From positions 14,690,198 to 14,754,197 of the forward strand of contig NC_087377.1 in assembly GCF_963675165.1 (NCBI RefSeq): a stretch of DNA of 64,000 nucleotides, given 5' to 3'. The notes below the pieces were generated by a model. The model made no database searches. It was not told the DNA's origin and saw only the letters and a program-made list of their open reading frames with translations. This document shows, one piece after another, positions 58,064-64,000 of this stretch (positions are counted from its first letter, which is position 1; each line of letters begins with the position of its first letter). Source of the DNA: Halichondria panicea. Taxonomy: Eukaryota > Porifera > Demospongiae > Suberitida > Halichondriidae. A program made the position numbers and the translations under genes.

Positions 58064-60548
58064 CTACCCTCTTCTGGAACAAGGAGGAGAAGCACAAAAT
58101 ACTGCATCACAGACACTGGTAACCTGCAAAGAAAGGATAATTATTATTCAGTGAGCAAATAATAATTATGCTTCAAAGTCCTTGTCGGGCTTGATATTCT
58201 AGTCTACAAACAAGTCTACAAGTACTGCTTATATATACTTGTACATTTACAAACTGCGTTGTAACTACCAAGGCCTATAATTATTGTTAATACCTGGTCC
58301 TGCATGTGGAAGTGACGGCCAATACATTGTGACCACTTCTCATAGCACTTGTTAGGGGAAGAGTAATCAGGACATTCTTCGCAGCTGGGAATCGTTGGGT
58401 TCTCCACTCCAAAAATGCACGCACTGCAGTAGGTTAGGCGACAAGATCCAGTGCAACCAGGCCGAGGGAGGGCGTCATTATGCGCAGGGCTGTTGGTGTG
58501 ACCAGAAAAAGTAGAGTTTATATTTGGGGGAGGATAGCATGTATAAGGGGACAAAACATTATTTTATTGTATAGATGAAAGCACTGCTATGTGAAGCTAC
58601 CATAATTATAATTAATATACTACCAAAATAGCTAACATGCAGGTTTTGCTATAATATTATTACAAGTATATAGGTTGTATACATAGCATTGTGACAGTGC
58701 ATGCTATAGTCAGAGTGTAGGATTGACAGTGCATGCTAGTCAGAGTGTTGTACAGGGGGGAAGGGGGGATATCCCCCTAGCTCCAATTCCCCCCCCCCTT
58801 TTTGCATTCAGGTATACTAGTTGTATGATTGAGTGTCCATATAGCTGGCAATTTTACATACTATAACTGGGTATTGAAATAGCAGTTGACCAGCAAAATT
58901 TTCTGTTCTTATTTCCCCCCTCTACTTCAAAATCCTGTATGACACCCTGCTAGTGTATAATTTATCAATTATTGCATATTATATACACGCTTTTCAGCCT
59001 ATACCATAATATACCTCACTTGCATGCGCATGCGCACAGAGGCATGCATATATACTATAATTATAGTCTCATGCAGTTAAACATTTGATATCAAGTTTTT
59101 GAACACCCCGTATCTCTCCGCATGCATGTGTGGCTATGAAAAATTGAACTCACTTTGAGCATAGACCCTTTCGATTGGCAGTGCAGTAATCCCTGGAGCA
59201 CTCTGGAGGGCAAGAGCACTGCACTGTGGGTGGACATGGTGAATGCACACACTCTACAGGCACGAGGCTGCAGATCTGATCAGACGAACAGCCTCCGTTA
59301 TCCAGTTCACAGTCTGGATTGCAGAATGTTTTTCCGGTTCTCTTATCAACTTCACATCGATGGCCGGATGGACAGTGAAGTTTACATGCTGCACAAACAG
59401 GCCATTTGAACCAATTATAGCACTTTTAGCCAATAATAATTATTAGAAGCTTATAATTATAGAGCGTAAAATGTACCTGAACACTGCACTGTGAGGGGGC
59501 AGGGTGCACGCACACACTCTACAGATACGAGGCTGCAGATCTGATCAGACGAACAGCCTCCGTTATCCAGTTCACAGTCTGGAATGCAGAATGTTTTTCC
59601 GGTTCTCTTATCAACTTCACATCGATGGCCAGGTGGACAGCGAAGTTTGCATGCTGCACAAACAGGCCATTTGAACCAATTATATAGCACTTTATAGGAA
59701 TAATAGCCAATAAGAAGCATTTGCACCTATAGAGCGTAAAATGTACCTGAGCACTGCACTATGGGGGGGCAGGGTGCACGCACACACTGCACTGACAAGA
59801 GGCTGCAGATCTCATCAGATGAACAGCCTCCGTTATCCAGTTCACAGTCTGGATTGCAGAATGTTTCTCCACTTCCCTTGTCGATTTTACATCGGTGGCC
59901 AAGTGGACAGCGAAGTTTGCACACTAAAAACAGGCCATGTTTGATTTATTACTATTATTACTATCATTAATTCAACCATGACTCAAGAATATTGGGTGAT
60001 AAATACCAGCTATACATGTAGTGATTAAGTAAAAAAGGATAATAATTTTAAAGTGATCTTATAATTAGGTACAATCACTATACATTATAATAGAACACAG
60101 ATAACTTGCGATGCATATGCATAGTAAATCAACGAACCATGCATGCATGTAGACATATAGACATAAACCAACCTTCTTTGACACAGATTGGACAGCATTC
60201 GCCCTCAGGAACTTCCAGAGTTTCTCCTTCCTCACAAAATAGCCTCGGGCAAGACACAGCCAAGCAAGCTAGACCAGGTACACAGATTGGGCAGCATTCT
60301 CCCACTAGGACCTGCAGGTTTGCTCCTTTCTCACACTCTGGCTCCCGGGGGCACAATACAACAGAGCAGTCTGGCCTACAGATAGGACAGCACTGGCCTG
60401 GTGGAGTGAATAAGTCCTCTCGGTTGCATTTAGGGGGTAGACCACATCGAACAAATGAGCAATCTATGGAAAAATCTATGGCAATAGCAGTGATCACTCC
60501 AATGGAGCCAGCAAGCACAAGTAAAGAGAGTGAAATTCTCAAATCCAT
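58064..60548 (-). CDS. Secreted cysteine-rich modular protein
   Basis: Exons: 60548-60173, 59923-59747, 59653-59477, 59388-59154, 58489-58294, 58123-58064; the sum is 1221 nt, an open frame of 406 residues. Signal peptide 1-22 (ISLSLLVLAGSIGVITAIA). Exon 1 then has three short VWC-like units ending GQCCPIC, GECCPIC, GECCPIC. Exons 2-4 each encode one copy of a module: CKLRCPPGHRCEVDK, then FCNPDCELDNGGCSSDQICS, then CVRAPCPPTVQCSG; exons 2 and 3 are both exactly 177 nt. Exons 5-6 form a different C-terminus (RPGCTGSCRLTYCSACIFG, then CDAVFCASPPCSRRG). It is probably an extracellular matrix or ligand-binding protein; VWC units often bind TGF-beta-type ligands, but this is inference. No transmembrane segment. 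Confidence 0.85.
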
Positions 60549-60596
60549 GATTGTTCAATTGTTAATGTTGTCTTATAACTCATTATTTGGCTTGAA

Positions 60597-60606
60597 CCTT
60601 TATATA
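60597..60606 (-). promoter_or_regulatory. TATA box of the cysteine-rich gene
   Basis: TATATAAAGG on the minus strand, 49-58 nt before the ATG at 60548, followed by GCCAAATAATG nearby. The position suits a short 5' UTR. Confidence 0.5.
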
Positions 60607-61182
60607 GAGATGTTCTCTTAGCTAGATATCTAATGCACATGTGCAAAGCAATTATAATTTTATGACACATTGTGACAGGCGATTGCAACAGCCAGGTGGT
60701 TTGCATTTGAAAGGATCTCTATCCTGTGTTTTGTAAGACAACATCCAACATCCTGACCTCCTGTATAGAGTCCACCACCACAGTTACAAGGTCTCCATTA
60801 TTGACTTGTGATATATAGAAGGGGCAATTCAAGTTCTAAACTTTAGCGGAAATAATTATGGTTAAAGCATATATATAAAGCTGATCGATAAGCTATGCTT
60901 GAAATCATATCCTGTGAGGCCAGCTCGCCTTCCTCTGTGGATATCTTATAATATTTCATGCGGTATACATGTATGCAGTAAATCATTATAGAGGAGGTGA
61001 CCTATAGCGTTCAATTGGAGACGGATCAGCCTGGGGTCGAGGCTAAGTATAATTATACATACATGCATGCATGCAGGTATACCATGTACATTCTGGATTT
61101 CACCACGTGGAGTTTTGTCGACCGATATTGGTGACCTTGTGAAACACTGTAAAAACAAGCAATATTATTGTTATCTTGTAAG

Positions 61183-61311
61183 GTATATTGGTGACTCGGA
61201 GTTTTGGGTGTGACAAAGATCTCTGGTAAATAGATTACATGTAGTTGTATATTGGTGACTCGGAGTTTTGGGTGTGACGAAGATCTCTGGTAAATAGATT
61301 TACATGTAGTT
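61183..61311. repeat. 64-bp tandem repeat, two copies
   Basis: GTATATTGGTGACTCGGAGT starts at 61183 and at 61247; the copies differ at only a few bases. A degenerate third copy begins near 61122. Confidence 0.85.
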
Positions 61312-61366
61312 GTATTATGGTAACCATCGAAGTGTAATAAACTTGGATGGTTACCATAATACAACG
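61312..61366. repeat. Inverted repeat (hairpin), ~20-bp stem
   Basis: GTATTATGGTAACCATC and GGATGGTTACCATAATAC face each other around a ~19-base loop. Confidence 0.8.
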
Positions 61367-64000
61367 TACATGTGTATAGAATCCTTTATTACATAGTTAC
61401 ACTAAACCCCCTCTCAATTTATAGACGTATAGTAAAGGTGATCACAAAACCATGCACACACTGTAAAAAGTCTGTCCTTAGAAACACAGCCCCGTATCAG
61501 TAATTGCACGTCGTCAAGCGAGTAATTGCCCGGGGGCTTGTTTTCAAATAACGGCCGCGTCCAAAAATGTTACAAAACTGCAGAGAACTGCATCATACGA
61601 TTAGAAATCATTTCGTGTGCAATATTAAAGGGTAATATTAATAGCACTCATAACACCCTAGCTGGCAAGGTAATCACTCGTATACGCCTTGTGTAATTAG
61701 AAACCTTGCCTTTGCTTGTTACTCGTGCTATTAATCTCATAATTATTGCACAGATCCAGTCATAGAGTGCACACATGAAGGCTTCCTAAACAGTATAGAC
61801 ACAGTGACAATTCAATGTGAAAGCCTTAAACAGTAAAGAAGACTCATATATAAAATAAATAGTTATAAGACTTAGATCTAGTATAGAGTGAAGCAAGAAT
61901 TAGACCAAACAGAAATCAAAACGTGTCAGCCTATAATTATAGCTCAGTATACAGTTATGTATAATCCAGCAACTCATGTTGTACAATTCACAACAACAAA
62001 AATTATTCCCCCATGCATGATAGTTGCCACAATAGTCACGCACTTGCGTCAAAACCACACACCATTTTTTGAATAATAGGCAGTTTTTTTACAATTTGAA
62101 TAATAGGCACTGTGAAAATAGTTTCATTGAGTTGCACATGCGCAGTAGCTCAGAACATTCCCACATTTTACATGGCAAGCAGTAAATCTAATTTTACGAT
62201 TGTTAGTCCAATCAATGTTGAAACCATATTTTTGTGCTTATTTTGCTGCTGAAATTGACCATTTTTTGGTGCTATAGGTGTTTATTTTGCTGCTGTGTAT
62301 GTTGAATAATTTGAATAATAGGCTGATCAAGTGCGAATAATAATAGGTGGAACAAATTTTAATATTTGGCACAGGCCTACCAGGCAGTCTTCTTCAATCA
62401 CAATACAATCATGTCAAAAGTATTATACAGTCATGTATAATTATATACATGAAGGGACTTGAATATACACTACTGTTCAGATTAAGGTCATGCATGCATG
62501 CAAAGGGTAATTATTATCAAGCCATGCATGGAGTACACATGAAGGGTGCTATACCAGGGAAGTTCCCACAGTATATAGACACAGTGACTATATTCAGAGA
62601 GAAGAATGTGAGCTGTATATTGTGTGGACTGACAGGAAACCCAGAAGACTTTCAATGATTGGAGGATGCTATACATGTGCTGAATGGGGATTGGTGGGGG
62701 GGACGTGCTATAGAATTTAACCACTTCTATAATACCGGATATTTTAGTAGTCACCATGCATGCATGGTTAGAGGATATAGACCCTTATGAACTACATGCA
62801 TCCGTGTATATGCGAAGCAAGACGTGATTAATTTTAAAAAGAATTATATGAGAAGTCGGTCCAGGGAGTTAGGGCCAGTTGTGTACACATTTTTTTAGAC
62901 ACATGAAGCTCGAGTTACTTGTAGCTATAATACTTGTCAAAGAAACACTCGAAAGGCATGCACTGTAATAATTATTATACATAGGACTTCAGTATCATTA
63001 TAAGTCTAGACTATAATTCGATAACAAACAGTTTACATAATTATATAGATTATCTTGGTCATATAATTCTATATATGAGCTATATATAGCTAGATCTCTA
63101 TTGTCCAGTTTTTTCGAGTTCTATCAATTATACTGTACCTGTGCATGCATGCATGTTGTGATACTGCTGCATGTACATGCACCCATCCTTTGACTCTTGT
63201 CAGAGGCAGTTACCTTGTTCAACATTACAGTGGACAATGCACATGATAGGCAAACGTCTCTACCCTGCGTTTGTGATAAAAAAAAATGTGAATCTTGAGC
63301 GATGAATTGCTCTCAGCTGGATCAACTGCTTATACATTCTATATTTAATTATTATTATAGTACTGCATCATGCATGCATGCATGTATACTTATAGTTCTC
63401 ATGTGCACAGAGTTTACTTGTTTTCTGCTTTGTCTCATGAACACTCTCCGTTATTGCAATACTGTTTGCCATCACCAATATAGAGTATATACCGCATGGC
63501 TATTCTAATAATTATTGTAGCCAAAGATAAAATGCGTGCAGACTACATTTGGCGGGGTGATTATTATTATTATTTTGGTATGTATGCGGTGGGCATATAA
63601 TTTGACGTTATATACAGACTATACTAAAAAGCGAAGGCTTGGATTAGCCAAGTCGCTTCGCTTCCAGAACTGTATACACTAGAAAAATATTGCCTATAAT
63701 TATAGTAGTTCAAGATTTTGTGGAGCGTATATAATCTATCTCCAAAACTACACAGCTATAATTATAAGTAAACAGACACTATTATAAATTATAGTCTATA
63801 TAAAATTATATCCTGCATGTAAAAAAAACAACTGTGACTGGAAATATACTTTTGCTTGCGTGCATGTAAATTAACAAATAAACAGTTAAGTTAATTCAAA
63901 AGCTGCTATCAACTTTAGCCATATTTATAGCTATTATAATATTATACTCATGCACGTATCGATTTCTTCAGCATGGTTTTTACTGCGACTGAATGTATAG

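Larger units (their letters stand above)
60620..64000. other. Gene-free right end, repeat-rich
   Basis: No coding region supported. It contains a 64-bp tandem repeat (61183-61311), a hairpin (61312-61366), a TAGCCTCG-family end near 61030-61046, and several GAATAATAGG motifs between 62069 and 62350. Small ORFs are scattered, with no motif. Confidence 0.5.

Noticed and set aside
60106-60621. 171-codon plus-strand ORF
   Set aside because: It is antisense to exon 1 of the cysteine-rich gene, which has a signal peptide, regular cysteines and matching splice sites.

Overview
The window looks like nuclear DNA of a marine demosponge. The reasons are gene content and texture: Calx-beta, sushi/CCP, FN3, YWTD and adhesion-GPCR modules on many small exons; short introns (often 50-200 bp) with GT-AG ends, mostly phase 1 between extracellular modules; AT-rich spacers full of the palindromes ATAATTAT and GCATGCATGC. 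The species is inferred, not proven. Genes were rebuilt by eye from splice signals and reading frames; all exon limits are predictions.

Layout. All recognisable intact genes are on the minus strand. (1) 1-2813: 5' part of a secreted multi-Calx-beta protein that runs off the left edge. (2) 3549-13558: a 10,010-bp foldback transposon with an 8-bp target duplication, whose arms carry about 9 and 23 copies of a ~160-bp repeat. (3) 13.6-17 kb, plus strand: remnants of a glycosyltransferase-like gene, a Ty3/Gypsy-like gag-protease and ankyrin exons. (4) 17.0-18.9 kb: broken copies of the N-terminal exons of the adhesion GPCR found intact further right. (5) 19.5-24.7 kb: two tandem type I receptors (A, B) with Ig-like, FN3, three CCP, a transmembrane helix and a tyrosine tail. 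(6) 25.3-26.4 kb: element with 9-bp target duplication. (7) 27.4-28.6 kb: one-exon RING/TRAF-like gene. (8) 28.97-29.7 kb: orphan receptor 5' end. (9) 30.1-32.2 kb: receptor C. (10) 32.4-33.8 kb: decayed receptor. (11) 34.4-42.35 kb: 21-exon adhesion GPCR with an IgGFc-binding-like N-terminus. (12) 42.4-47 kb: gene fragments and a nest of TA-flanked elements. (13) 47.7-49.9 kb: receptor D, frameshifted. (14) 53.0-56.4 kb: receptor E, a YWTD propeller joined to the same CCP-TM-tail cassette. (15) 58.1-60.5 kb: secreted cysteine-rich protein. (16) 60.6-64 kb: no gene seen.

How the parts may work together (inference). Receptors A-E and at least two remnants form an expanding and decaying family. 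They have variable ectodomains, one conserved juxtamembrane/transmembrane cassette and one conserved cytoplasmic tail with three spaced tyrosines. Beside them lie a TRAF-like adaptor and a Calx-beta protein of the general kind that builds sponge aggregation factors. This resembles a recognition (immune or self/non-self) gene complex; this is the main candidate system in the window.
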